Assembly (NCBI RefSeq): GCF_000197735.1
Contig: NC_014550.1
Coordinates: 558,001 to 622,000 of the forward strand
Length of the DNA: 64,000 bases
Source of the DNA: Glutamicibacter arilaitensis Re117
Lineage (GTDB): Bacteria; Actinomycetota; Actinomycetes; Actinomycetales; Micrococcaceae
Direction: 5' to 3'
In this document: positions 52,034 through 62,161 of the stretch, piece after piece
How positions within the stretch are numbered: the stretch's first letter is position 1
How the letters are laid out: every line of letters starts with the position of its first letter
Position numbers and translations under genes: made by a program
The notes under the pieces: generated by a model
Told to the model about the DNA's origin: nothing
What the model saw: only the letters and a program-made list of their open reading frames with translations
The model's database searches: none

Positions 52034-53704
52034 GTGGCATATCGATCTGACGAGGAGCGGTCCACCTCGTCGAATGCCGTGGGTGAGGATCCGGCTCCGA
52101 TAGCTGGTGCCATGCCACGCATTGTCACTAGCGAAATCAATATGGGCTTCCATCCGGAAGAGCCTGTCGAAGAACCGCTGATGGCGTCCGAACTGCCGCT
52201 GAATACTGCGGTTAGTGCCAATGTGGCGGCTGCTGATGCCACGGATATCGAGTGGCGCACCGGACAGGTGCACACCACCGATGAGGGCATCACCCTCATG
52301 CCTACCCGAGCCAACCCCGTGGCTCGCCGGCTGCTGGCGAAAATGTGGATCTCCGATGCCCCGCCAACCGAGGCGCTGAACATTGTCGAGCGCCTGCAAG
52401 GCACCCCCTATGCCAATCCCAAAATCAACGTAGACCAGGACGCTTCAAACCGGCGCACCATGGAGTTCGCGCTGGACTTGGGCGAGACGTTGATCCGCTA
52501 TGGCGCAGGCGCCTTGGAAGTGGAAACCAGCGTGATCGCGGTGACTGCGGCCCTTGGCCTCAGCCACCTGGATGTGGATATCACCAACCAGTCCTTGCAC
52601 CTGAATTACAGCCCGCCAGATGGCGAGAGCTACTCGGTCTTGCGCGTGGTGCGTTCCTACACCTCGAACTACGCAGGCATGGTCCTGGTGCACGAGCTGG
52701 TCTCGGACATCATCGCAGGCGGAGTTTCACGCACCGCTTCAGCTGCGCGGCTTAAACAAATCACGCGCAAGCCCAAGCCGTTCCCGCGTTGGATCGCCGC
52801 TACCTCGCGTGCGGTCTTTGCCGCCGCATTCGTGCTGTTCATCGGCGGCTCATGGGCGGGGGCGCTGGTGGCCATGGTTTCTTCCAGCCTTGTCACCCAG
52901 ATCAGCCGCTATGGTTCGCGCTGGCGCGTGCCCGAGTTCTTCACCATCGCGGCTTCGACATTGACGGTAACGGTCATTGCCCTGCTCGGCCACCAATTCC
53001 ATGCGCCGCTGGACCCGGCATTGGTGGTTTCTGGCGGTATCTTGCTGCTGCTGCCATCGGGCAGATTCGTTTCGGCGCTGCAAGATGCCATCAACGGCTT
53101 CCCGGTCACAGCGGTGGGACGCTTGTTCTCAGCCAGCTTGATCTACGGGGCAATCCTCTGCGGCATCGCTACCGCTCTGGTGATCTCGGATCTGCTAGGC
53201 GGAGAAAAGGTCGACGTGCATAAGATCGTCCAGACCGAGTATCCAACCTGGCTGCTCGTGGTCTTGGTGGGCGTGGCCATCGTCGCTGGCGCGGTCACCG
53301 AGCAGAGTGCCTTGCGCTTGCTGCTGCCGACCGCCGGCATCGCAGTGGGCGGTTATCTGGTGATGCTGCTGGCCGAAAGCATTGGCCTGGGCGATCGCGC
53401 CACCCCGGCGCTGGTTGCCACTGTCATTGGTTTCGCCGCGCGCTTCGCAGCAGACAAGCTTCGATCCCCGCAGTTGGTCTTGGCAGCTCCCGCGGTTATG
53501 TTCCTGCTGCCGGGTTTGATGATCTTCCGCGCCATGTACGGCATCGTCATCAACGTGGATGAGACCGCGGCCGGGCTGGTGGAGATGTTCAACGCCATGG
53601 CAATCATGCTCTCCATCGCTGGAGGCGTCGTTTTCGGAGACACCCTGTGCCGCCCGCTGACTTCCAATGCTCGGCGCGAACGGCGGCGGATCCGCCGCCG
53701 CTAG
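52034..53704 (+). CDS. Threonine/serine exporter, ThrE family
   Basis: This 556-residue membrane protein is a ThrE-type exporter for threonine or serine. It has a long hydrophilic N-terminus (1 to about 120) and a DUF1212-type domain with MEFALDLGETLIRYGAGALEVETSVIAVTAALGL. About ten membrane helices follow, in DUF1212 and DUF3815 parts (GGSWAGALVAMVSSSL, SGGILLLLPSGRFVSALQDAINGFPVTAVGRL and MFLLPGLMIFRAMYGIV). The start is GTG 52034; no strong ribosome-binding site is seen. Its stop overlaps the stop of the convergent ung gene by 3 bp. It is probably the sole exporter of this type here. Confidence 0.9.
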   Translation: MAYRSDEERSTSSNAVGEDPAPIAGAMPRIVTSEINMGFHPEEPVEEPLMASELPLNTAVSANVAAADATDIEWRTGQVHTTDEGITLMPTRANPVARRLLAKMWISDAPPTEALNIVERLQGTPYANPKINVDQDASNRRTMEFALDLGETLIRYGAGALEVETSVIAVTAALGLSHLDVDITNQSLHLNYSPPDGESYSVLRVVRSYTSNYAGMVLVHELVSDIIAGGVSRTASAARLKQITRKPKPFPRWIAATSRAVFAAAFVLFIGGSWAGALVAMVSSSLVTQISRYGSRWRVPEFFTIAASTLTVTVIALLGHQFHAPLDPALVVSGGILLLLPSGRFVSALQDAINGFPVTAVGRLFSASLIYGAILCGIATALVISDLLGGEKVDVHKIVQTEYPTWLLVVLVGVAIVAGAVTEQSALRLLLPTAGIAVGGYLVMLLAESIGLGDRATPALVATVIGFAARFAADKLRSPQLVLAAPAVMFLLPGLMIFRAMYGIVINVDETAAGLVEMFNAMAIMLSIAGGVVFGDTLCRPLTSNARRERRRIRRR

Positions 53705-54474
53705 GCTTTCGGCAATGACCAATCAATCGGCTTCTGTCCCTTTTCGGACAGGAGCCGATTGATGTTTGAGAAGGGTTTGGAGCCGAAGAAGCCACGCGAG
53801 GCTGACAAAGGCGAAGGGTGGGCGCTATGCAGCTGCTCTGCGTTGGGCAGAGCCTGCGAGAGCTTCTGGGCGTGCTTGCCCCACAGCAAGGCCACCGGAG
53901 GGTGCGGGAGTTCATTGAGCGCCTTGAGGATGCTCTGCACTATTGGGGACCACCCGAGGTTCTGGTGGGAGCCGGCATCCCCGGCGGTAACGGAGAGCAC
54001 CTGGTTCAGCAGCAGCACTCCTTGGGAAAGCCACGGGCTCAGATCCGGGTGCGGGACCGGGGCGATGCCCAGATCCGCCTGCAACTCCTTGTAGATATTG
54101 GACAAGGAGCGGGGCAGGGGACGAACCTGCTTGTTGGCCGCGAAGGCAAGTCCATTGGGATGCCCGGGCGTCGGATAAGGGTCCTGGCCAATAATTAGGA
54201 CCTTGACCTCAGACAATGGCAGACTCAGTGCGCGGAACATCACCTCTGGCGCTGGCAGGATCTGTTCACCGGCCGCTGAGCGGGCAGCTAGAAGCGACGC
54301 CAGGGACTTGAGCAGTGAGTCCTGCTCCTGGAGCGCCTGAACCCAGTCTGGCGCGATAAACCCGAGGTCGGCCATTGATTTCGCCCCATGGTAAAAAGGG
54401 AAATCCGAGGCTTCGTAAACGGGCAACGGGGCTGGCCCAGGTGCGTCGAAAAGTGCTGGCTGCAAATCGTCCAT
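53701..54474 (-). CDS. ung: Uracil-DNA glycosylase (family 1)
   Basis: This 257-residue base-excision repair enzyme removes uracil from DNA. VLIIGQDPYPTPGHPNGLAF is the water-activating motif, with catalytic Asp. LLLNQVLSV and HPSPLSASRGFFGSKPFSNIN are the uracil-binding and minor-groove (HPSPLS) motifs. ATG 54474 (MDDLQPALFD) is chosen because upstream codons look non-conserved, although no clear Shine-Dalgarno is seen. It is divergent from the DUF3263 gene. Confidence 0.95.
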   Translation of the reverse strand: MDDLQPALFDAPGPAPLPVYEASDFPFYHGAKSMADLGFIAPDWVQALQEQDSLLKSLASLLAARSAAGEQILPAPEVMFRALSLPLSEVKVLIIGQDPYPTPGHPNGLAFAANKQVRPLPRSLSNIYKELQADLGIAPVPHPDLSPWLSQGVLLLNQVLSVTAGDAGSHQNLGWSPIVQSILKALNELPHPPVALLWGKHAQKLSQALPNAEQLHSAHPSPLSASRGFFGSKPFSNINRLLSEKGQKPIDWSLPKA

Positions 54475-54630
54475 AGAGTTAATTGTGCCGTTTTTCTGGC
54501 GTGCCTGTGCTCGGCCACACGGCGTTAGGCAAGCGGATTGGTTAGAATATCGGTGGTATGTCTGCCGAAGGCGGATTGCATGCATAACTGAAACCCGAGA
54601 AAATCGAACTAAGGATCGAGGTGAGAGCGT

Positions 54631-54921
54631 ATGGCTGAAAATGAATTGCTGGTGGATTTCGTGATGAACCCGGATTCAGAATTGGACGAACGTTCGCAGC
54701 AGATCCTCACCTTGGAAAAGTTGTGGTGGAAGTATGCCGGGGCCAAAGAACAAGCCATTACCAAGCAATTTTCGATGTCGCCGACGAATTACTACCAGTT
54801 GTTGAACCAGCTGATTGAAACCGACGCGGCACTGGCCTACGACCCGATGTTGGTCAAGCGCCTGCGCAGAGCACGTTCCACAAAACGTCGCGTGGGCGGT
54901 AAGGTCGGCACGGGAAGATAA
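54631..54921 (+). CDS. DUF3263 family protein
   Basis: This 96-residue protein has the DUF3263 pattern: an acidic start, LDERSQQILTLEKLWWKYAGAKEQAITKQFSMSPTNYYQLLNQLIE (residues 19-65) and a basic RR-rich end. The middle resembles a helix-turn-helix, so DNA binding is a fair inference, but the function is unknown. GAGGTGAGAG lies before the ATG. The next gene starts 42 bp on, so the two are probably cotranscribed, as in other actinobacteria. Confidence 0.88.
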   Translation: MAENELLVDFVMNPDSELDERSQQILTLEKLWWKYAGAKEQAITKQFSMSPTNYYQLLNQLIETDAALAYDPMLVKRLRRARSTKRRVGGKVGTGR

Positions 54922-54963
54922 CCCTGCCTGCCGTGACCAATCAGACCTCGAGCAAGGACAAGA

Positions 54964-55569
54964 ATGACCAACTACCCGCGTGACGAATTTGATCGCGTTC
55001 CGGAATTCAGCACCCGTGTGGGCTCGCACCACGCCCACGGATGGGCGCAGTCCGCCGCGTCGAAGTCAACCGGTGGAAAATTGCGCTGGGTAGTGCTGAC
55101 CGCTGTGCTCGTGCTGGTGATCGGTGCCCTGTCCTTTATCTTTGGTCCGCAGCTGAAGGAAACCCTTGCCACTTCCACTGGCAGCGAATCGTCGCAGTCC
55201 CAGGAAGAGACCCCGCAGAGCTCCGAGGAAGCTACCCCGAGCGAAAGCGAATCGCCATCGAGCACCATCGATGATGAAGACGTGCTCTACGGCCAACTGA
55301 TCGGCGTGTATAACGCTGCAAACATCGCCGGCTTGGCCACCGCAGGCGAAGACGCCATGACCGAAGCCGGATTTACCAGCATCGTGGCCGACAACTGGAC
55401 CAAGCCAGCCGAAGTTTCGGCGGTTTATTACATGTCTGAGTCCTACCGGACTACTGCTGAAAAAGCTGCCGAAGTCTTGAAAGTCGAGGAAGTTTTGCAG
55501 ACTACCAACATCCCGAACCGAGTCACCGTGGTTTTGGGCACCGATGACACCTTGGGGCTAAACGAATAA
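54964..55569 (+). CDS. LytR_C domain membrane-anchored protein
   Basis: This 201-residue protein has a cytoplasmic N-terminus (1-38), one membrane helix (about 39-60), a Ser/Glu/Pro-rich linker (65-98) and a C-terminal LytR_C domain (about 105-195). The domain includes IGVYNAANIAGLATAGEDAMTEAGFT and VTVVLGTDDTLGLN. LytR_C domains occur with LytR-CpsA-Psr cell-wall glycopolymer ligases and alone in exported proteins. A cell-envelope role is inferred. AAGGACAAGA precedes the ATG. It follows the DUF3263 gene and precedes the heat-shock groEL unit. Confidence 0.85.
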   Translation: MTNYPRDEFDRVPEFSTRVGSHHAHGWAQSAASKSTGGKLRWVVLTAVLVLVIGALSFIFGPQLKETLATSTGSESSQSQEETPQSSEEATPSESESPSSTIDDEDVLYGQLIGVYNAANIAGLATAGEDAMTEAGFTSIVADNWTKPAEVSAVYYMSESYRTTAEKAAEVLKVEEVLQTTNIPNRVTVVLGTDDTLGLNE

Positions 55570-55604
55570 TTCGTTCATAATTCCATTCGCTTACAGCCGA
55601 TCAG

Positions 55605-55631
55605 CTTGCACTCGCCATGCGAGAGTGCCAA
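55605..55631. promoter_or_regulatory. CIRCE element 1 (HrcA operator) upstream of groEL
   Basis: CTTGCACTC, 9 bases, GAGTGCCAA. It matches the CIRCE consensus TTAGCACTC-N9-GAGTGCTAA with two or three mismatches at the outer positions. Confidence 0.88.
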
Positions 55632-55639
55632 TATTTGTA

Positions 55640-55666
55640 TTAGCACTCTCGTGTTGTGACTGCTAA
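55640..55666. promoter_or_regulatory. CIRCE element 2 (HrcA operator) upstream of groEL
   Basis: TTAGCACTC, 9 bases, GACTGCTAA. The left half is perfect and the right half has one mismatch. The two elements are 35 bp apart centre to centre. Confidence 0.9.
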
Positions 55667-55765
55667 CGCTGGTCGGTTTTGGCGTTCCTAGGGGAACTTC
55701 AAGAAGCACCAGGAAGCGTACGCAACGCGTGGAGCGTGGAAAATACCTCAGATAGCGAGAGCTGA

Positions 55766-57505
<1,740 letters not shown>

Positions 57506-57540
57506 GCTTCCCGCCGCAAGGCACCAAGCAATCATCGCGC

Positions 57541-57588
57541 CGATGGCCCGGATTCCTTTTCACAAGGTATCCGGGCCATCGGCCGTTT
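57541..57588 (+). terminator. Rho-independent terminator of groEL
   Basis: CCGATGGCCCGGAT(A/T) pairs across a 14-base loop with its complement, followed by CCGTTTTG. Confidence 0.85.
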
Positions 57589-57608
57589 TGCCTCGAAGAG
57601 GCGTTGAA

Positions 57609-58499
57609 CTAGAGCCAGCTTCGCAGCAATTCCAGTTCATTGCTCAGATTGATGCGCGCACCGGGCTCCCAGCGCTGGATACCGGCGGGCGTGCCGTAGA
57701 TCTTGTCTTTCTCCAGCAGCCCTGTGAGGATCTTGCTGCGTCCTGATGCGAGCAGGGGGCGAGGCAGATGCTCGTATTCCTTGTAGATAGCTTCCGCGTA
57801 GCGTTGATAGGCGACCGTGGGGCGTGCAAGGACCTCCAGGTCGGCATCGCAGAGGATATTTCCCAAGCGGTCGGTATCTGCCGGGGAATGCCCGGCGGTG
57901 AGCATGATGAGGTCACTGACTTTCGAGACTGCCCCGGGGGAGAGTACTCCCCACAGCCGTTCGCGGGCTAATATCGCAGACTTGAATTCGTCTTCGCTGG
58001 TTCCTTCATACACCGCATCATGGAACCAGGCAGCCAGTTGAAGCAGCATGAGCTCTTCCGGATCGGTATTGTCCTTGGCCAGCCAATCGAGTGCTTCGAG
58101 CACCGAGAGCAGGTGCACCCGGTCGTGATAGTGCCGATGGGACTGGGACCAGCGCTCCAAGAGCTCAGAGCCGAGCTGGGGCTCGGTAGGCAAGGTACGC
58201 GCCCAGCGGCGGGAGAGGATCGTTCCCAGCTTCTCGGGCCGGTATTTGGCCGGTATCCGTATCCCAGAGCTGAGCAGGGCGCGGACCAGTTCGCCTCCCG
58301 AGACTTCCTGAGCGCCAGCCGCAACTAGGCGGTCGTAGTGTTCGCGCGGAACATCGTAGTGGTCGCGGTCAAACGCCCGACGGGAGATTTCTTGTTGTTC
58401 AGCGAACTGATGCAGTTCAGCCAAGGAGGTATCCGACACCAAATGGGCAAAGAGCGTGCCATGGGCAGGCCAGCGCGGCGGGTCAATCAGAATACTCAT
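57609..58499 (-). CDS. DUF4031-HD domain protein
   Basis: This 296-residue protein has an N-terminal DUF4031 domain (MSILIDPPRWPAHGTLFAHLVSDTSLAELHQFA, about 1-90). A C-terminal HD-type metal-dependent phosphohydrolase-like domain follows: HRHYHDRVHLLSVLEAL near 130, then AAWFHDAVYEGTSEDE with the His-Asp pair and CDADLEVLARP. The substrate is unknown; nucleotide hydrolysis is typical of HD proteins. ATG 58499 gives the family start. The gene converges on groEL, and the terminator between them lies on the groEL side. Confidence 0.85.
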   Translation of the reverse strand: MSILIDPPRWPAHGTLFAHLVSDTSLAELHQFAEQQEISRRAFDRDHYDVPREHYDRLVAAGAQEVSGGELVRALLSSGIRIPAKYRPEKLGTILSRRWARTLPTEPQLGSELLERWSQSHRHYHDRVHLLSVLEALDWLAKDNTDPEELMLLQLAAWFHDAVYEGTSEDEFKSAILARERLWGVLSPGAVSKVSDLIMLTAGHSPADTDRLGNILCDADLEVLARPTVAYQRYAEAIYKEYEHLPRPLLASGRSKILTGLLEKDKIYGTPAGIQRWEPGARINLSNELELLRSWL

Positions 58500-58542
58500 A
58501 GGGCTAAGCCTACTGATCAACCGGCCGTTGCGCCTGTGCGTT

Positions 58543-58833
58543 TCAATACCGGAACAATGAGGTGTTGACCTGCTCGACCTCTTCGTACTGCATGGATGCG
58601 TGGTTCAGGGCCGTGGCAATGCTGCTCAGCGCCTCCTCGATCTGCACATGGGTTGACCTCCATTCGGCCACGATTGACTGGAAGGAGGCAGCTGCAGAAC
58701 CCTGCCAGGTACTTTGCAGCTGGTCGAGATTCATCTGCATGGTCGAAACCTCATGACGCAACCGGTCAATGGTGTTCATGACGGCCTGGGACTTAACCTG
58801 CATTTCGCCGGTATTGGTGGAGAACGTACTCAC
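58543..58833 (-). CDS. WXG100 family (ESAT-6-like) protein
   Basis: This 96-residue helical-hairpin protein has the turn motif WQG (residues 43-45) between two amphipathic helices and a YxxxE export motif (Tyr83 to Glu87) near the C-terminus. Both are hallmarks of type VII (ESX) secretion substrates. GTG 58833 is chosen because GGAAAGG lies at proper spacing. The ATG at 58842 would sit directly on that site, and 96 residues is the family length. No EccC ATPase or second WXG100 gene lies nearby, so its secretion system must be elsewhere. It sits between the HD protein and a two-component system. Confidence 0.88.
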   Translation of the reverse strand: MSTFSTNTGEMQVKSQAVMNTIDRLRHEVSTMQMNLDQLQSTWQGSAAASFQSIVAEWRSTHVQIEEALSSIATALNHASMQYEEVEQVNTSLFRY

Positions 58834-58892
58834 TGAAATCATCCTTTCCAAGATGAGTGACTTGATCACTGATGCATTCACCCTAGAAACAC

Positions 58893-58929
58893 CACACCCC
58901 GTGCTGGCGGCGGCCAGCACGGGGTGTGG
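58893..58929 (-). terminator. Hairpin terminator after the histidine kinase gene
   Basis: CCACACCCCGTGCTGG pairs with CCAGCACGGGGTGTGG around a 5-base loop. It lies between the kinase stop and the WXG100 start. The T run is weak (GGTGTTT). Confidence 0.65.
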
Positions 58930-58946
58930 ATAAAAGCTAAGCGCCG

Positions 58947-60485
58947 TTAGTCCTCGATATCGTCGACTTCCGGTTCCTTAGGTTCGCGAAGCGGTTCATA
59001 TGGCAATGAAATCGACATCGTCGCTCCACCGCCGGGGGTGTCTGCCAAGGCCACCGAGCCGCCATGCTGCTGGACAATGGCCGCAACGATCGCCAAGCCC
59101 AGGCCGGAACCTCCGGTCTCGCGTTGGCGCGAGCTATCCGAACGGTAGAAACGTTCAAAAATGCGCTTGGCATCTTCAGCAGGGATTCCTGGTCCATGGT
59201 CGCGGATTTCGACCACAGCGTCCATCGTTCCTGCGACCAGCGAGCGTACACCGACAGCGACTTCCAGCGGGCTGCCTTCCGGAGTGTAGCGCAGGGCATT
59301 GGTGATCAGATTAGCGATCACCTGGCGAATGCGGGCATCATCGCCGACAGTGCTTGCCGGACTTGGACGATCGGAGACCAGGCCGACAAGTTTGACGGTA
59401 CGGTCCGGTGCACGGACCTTGGTGTCTTCCACAGCGTCCTGCCCGAGCACCAGCAGGTCCACTGGCTGTTTTTCCATGGGTCGCTGTTCGTCCAAGCGGG
59501 CGAGCATCAACAGGTCTTCAACCAGGCGGGCCATCCGCTTGGATTCGCTTTCAATGCGGCCCATTGCCGAGTCCATGGCTTCGGGCTCTGCCAGTCCGCC
59601 ATATCTGTAGAACTCCGAGTAGCCCTGAATGGTCACCAGCGGGGTGCGCAGCTCGTGGGATGCGTCTTGGATGAAGCGGCGCATCTTCCGTTCGGAAGCT
59701 TCGCGGTCGTTGAACGCCTTTTCAATCTGGGCCAGCATGGCGTTGAGCGAGCGGGAAAGCCTGCCGACTTCGGTTTCTGCCGGGTAGTCCTTAACACGCT
59801 GGGATAGGTCGCCATCGGCGATCATCGACGCGGTGCGTTCCACATTAATCAGCGGTTTGAGTGAACGCCCGGTCAGTCCGTAGGCGATCATCGACATCAG
59901 CAGGGCAGTGAGCGTGCCGGTGGAGAGCACCAGCACGGCGGTTTGATTGACAGTACGGTTCACATTGTCCAGCGGCATGGACAGGAACAGGTTCAATTCA
60001 CTGCTCTTGAGCGGAATCATGACCGTACGCCAACCCGCGGAGGTCGGAAAAGCGCCAGGAACTGTCGCAGGGGAGTTCGGGTGAGCTGCCAGCTGCTGAA
60101 TTTCTTCCATATTCAATAGCGGCAGGTCGGTGCCGTTGGAAGGCCCGACCCGCGAACGCGGCATCACGTAAACGATTTCGCCGTCCTGGTCGCGGATATC
60201 CGCGTAGGCGCTGCTCAAGCCGAGCAGCGTGGCATCGACATCCAAGGCGTCGTGGCTGCCGCTGTCCTCGTTCAACGAGTACAGGTAGGCCTTGTTCAGA
60301 CCGTAAGCCATTGTCGACTTAGACACGTTCAACTGCTTATCGATCTGATTGGTCATCGCGATCCTCAGCGTATGCGCTGAACCGACTGCGGTAGCGAAGA
60401 TCGCGACGATCATCAGACCCAGCATGACCGTGACCAGCTTGGTCCGCAACGAGGTGCGGCGCCACTGGGCTCGAAATGACTTCAT
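58947..60485 (-). CDS. Sensor histidine kinase (TcrY/TrcS-like)
   Basis: This 512-residue membrane kinase has a helix at about residues 14-36, an extracytoplasmic sensor region (about 37-185), a second helix (about 186-208) and a HAMP linker. The H-box is FIQDASHELRTPLVTIQGY (His near 279). N-box NLITNALRYTPEG, DHGPGIP, FERFYRSDSSRQRETGGSGLGLAIV and a C-terminal G2-type motif follow. The signal it senses is unknown. The response regulator lies 52 bp upstream on the same strand. The WXG100 gene follows downstream, with a hairpin between. Confidence 0.92.
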   Translation of the reverse strand: MKSFRAQWRRTSLRTKLVTVMLGLMIVAIFATAVGSAHTLRIAMTNQIDKQLNVSKSTMAYGLNKAYLYSLNEDSGSHDALDVDATLLGLSSAYADIRDQDGEIVYVMPRSRVGPSNGTDLPLLNMEEIQQLAAHPNSPATVPGAFPTSAGWRTVMIPLKSSELNLFLSMPLDNVNRTVNQTAVLVLSTGTLTALLMSMIAYGLTGRSLKPLINVERTASMIADGDLSQRVKDYPAETEVGRLSRSLNAMLAQIEKAFNDREASERKMRRFIQDASHELRTPLVTIQGYSEFYRYGGLAEPEAMDSAMGRIESESKRMARLVEDLLMLARLDEQRPMEKQPVDLLVLGQDAVEDTKVRAPDRTVKLVGLVSDRPSPASTVGDDARIRQVIANLITNALRYTPEGSPLEVAVGVRSLVAGTMDAVVEIRDHGPGIPAEDAKRIFERFYRSDSSRQRETGGSGLGLAIVAAIVQQHGGSVALADTPGGGATMSISLPYEPLREPKEPEVDDIED

Positions 60486-60537
60486 AAGGTGACTTTACAA
60501 GGCCTTCAACTATTGGCTCGGACCGATACTCATGCTC

Positions 60538-61245
60538 TTAGCGGCGATCCGGGGTGCGCATCAGGTAGCCGACACCACGCTTGGTCTGGATAAGCGCAGG
60601 CCATTCAGGGCGGTCAACCTTGCGGCGCAGGTAAGAAATGTAGGACTCAACGATCGATGCGTCGCCGTTGAAGTCGTATTCCCAGACGTGATCCAAGATC
60701 TGCGACTTGGACAGCACTCGGTTTGGGTTCATCATCAGGTAGCGCAGCAACTTGAATTCGGTAGGGGAGAGGTCGATGATCTCCCCGGCACGGCGCACCT
60801 CATGGGCGTCGTCATCCAGTTCAAGGTCGGCAACGGAAATGGTCGCGTTCTCGTCCTCGCCGCTGGCGGTACGACGCAGCACGGCACGGATGCGGGCTAC
60901 GACTTCGTCCAGGCTGAATGGCTTGGTGACGTAGTCATCGCCGCCAACAGTCAGACCAGTGACCTTGTCGCTGGTGTCATCGCGTGCGGTCAGGAACAAA
61001 ACTGGGAAATGGCGGCCGGCGGCACGCAGCTTCCTGGTGATGGTGAAACCATCCATGTCCGGGAGCATGACGTCCAAGACGGCCAGATCTGGTTCGTCGG
61101 CTTCAACGGCGGCAAGAGCTTCGCGTCCATTGGCAGCAGCAACGACTTCGAAGCCTGCAAAGCGCAGGGAAGTGGAAAGCAGTTCGCGGATGTTTGGCTC
61201 GTCGTCGACAACGAGAAGTTTTGCCTCAGCAGTTTTTGGACTCAT
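60538..61245 (-). CDS. OmpR-family response regulator
   Basis: This 235-residue regulator has a receiver domain with DDEPNIR, phospho-acceptor Asp58 in LAVLDVMLPDMDG and Lys in FLTARDDTSDKVTG. Its C-terminal winged-helix domain has LSPTEFKLLRYLMMNPNRVLSKSQILDHVWEYDF and VESYISYLRRKVD, as in the MprA/TcrX/TrcR group. It is first in an operon with the kinase. Targets are unknown; the downstream WXG100 gene is a possible one by position only. Confidence 0.94.
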   Translation of the reverse strand: MSPKTAEAKLLVVDDEPNIRELLSTSLRFAGFEVVAAANGREALAAVEADEPDLAVLDVMLPDMDGFTITRKLRAAGRHFPVLFLTARDDTSDKVTGLTVGGDDYVTKPFSLDEVVARIRAVLRRTASGEDENATISVADLELDDDAHEVRRAGEIIDLSPTEFKLLRYLMMNPNRVLSKSQILDHVWEYDFNGDASIVESYISYLRRKVDRPEWPALIQTKRGVGYLMRTPDRR

Positions 61246-61303
61246 GAACCCTAGTTTGCCGAAGAAGTCTGGGAGTCTGCTGGGCGAAAGCTGAGGCGGT
61301 TGG

Positions 61304-61522
61304 TTAGTTGCTTCGGCGTCGGGCGACGTTTCCGAAAATCACCACGGCGGCCAGGATGAATGCCGTGGGCAAACCGAAACGGGCGCAGAGCATCAATAGG
61401 GGTGGGATAGCGATCCCCTGGAAGTAGAAGACCAGGATTCCAATCAGGGCCAAGGCCGAGAGGACAGCGATGGCAATCGCCAAACGCGAAAGGAAGGACA
61501 TGGTTTTGGATGAAGCGCTCAC
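61304..61522 (-). CDS. Small two-helix membrane protein, unknown
   Basis: This protein of about 72 residues has two hydrophobic helices (about 10-34 and 43-62) and a basic end (NVARRRSN). GTG 61522 has a weak GGTAG site and ATG 61501 has none, so the start is unsure. The family is not recognised. It lies 58 bp upstream of the response regulator on the same strand and may be cotranscribed with it. Confidence 0.5.
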   Translation of the reverse strand: MSASSKTMSFLSRLAIAIAVLSALALIGILVFYFQGIAIPPLLMLCARFGLPTAFILAAVVIFGNVARRRSN

Positions 61523-61774
61523 GCTACCAAGTTTAGCCGTGGAGGCTGTGCCTGTACGCAGAATCCGAAGAATGGCCGGTAAGATGAATTCCCCGTGCCA
61601 GAGATGACATAATCTTAGGTAAAGGACTTGAAGCGTTTCGGCAGTTTGAGCACCCGGCAAGAAATATAGAAGAATTCCGGTAGTGGCTCCGCGGGAACGC
61701 ACATATGAAAATGCATGGCGCTGAGCAGGCCTCGGCTATGCAGCTTAGTTAAAGAACGAACGAGGTAAGCGATC

Positions 61775-62158
61775 ATGCCTAGCGGCAAGGTTAAATGGTA
61801 CGAAAAGGCCAAGGGTTTCGGTTTCATCACTGCCGAGGACGGCAAAGAGATCTACGTCAATGCTGCAGCGTTGCCCGAAGGCGTGCATGACCTGCGCCCC
61901 GGAACCCGACTGGAATTCGGCGTTGCCGAAGGCCGGCGTGGTCCGCAGGCACTGAGCTTGCGACTGCTGGAAGAAGCACCGTCGGTCGCCCGCGCCAAGC
62001 GCAAGAAGCCGGAAGCGGAGGCTGTGCTGATCGAAGATCTTATTAAGCTGCTCGACAACGTTTCCAATAGCTTGCACAAGGGGCGTTATCCTGAACAGGC
62101 ATATGGCAAGAAGGTTGCTACCGTACTTCGTGCGGTAGCCGACGATCTGGACGCATAA
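61775..62158 (+). CDS. Cold-shock domain protein with C-terminal extension
   Basis: This 127-residue protein has an N-terminal cold-shock domain (residues 1-67) with the RNA-binding motifs KGFGFI (13-18) and IYVNAAAL. The second motif has Asn where classical Csp proteins have His. A 60-residue extension contains a basic KRKK patch and two helices (EAVLIEDLIKLLDNVSN and KKVATVLRAVADDLDA). It is roughly twice the length of ordinary CspA. AGGTAAGCG lies before the ATG. It ends three bases before the DUF3027 gene, so the two are translationally coupled. Confidence 0.9.
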   Translation: MPSGKVKWYEKAKGFGFITAEDGKEIYVNAAALPEGVHDLRPGTRLEFGVAEGRRGPQALSLRLLEEAPSVARAKRKKPEAEAVLIEDLIKLLDNVSNSLHKGRYPEQAYGKKVATVLRAVADDLDA

Positions 62159-62161
62159 ATA

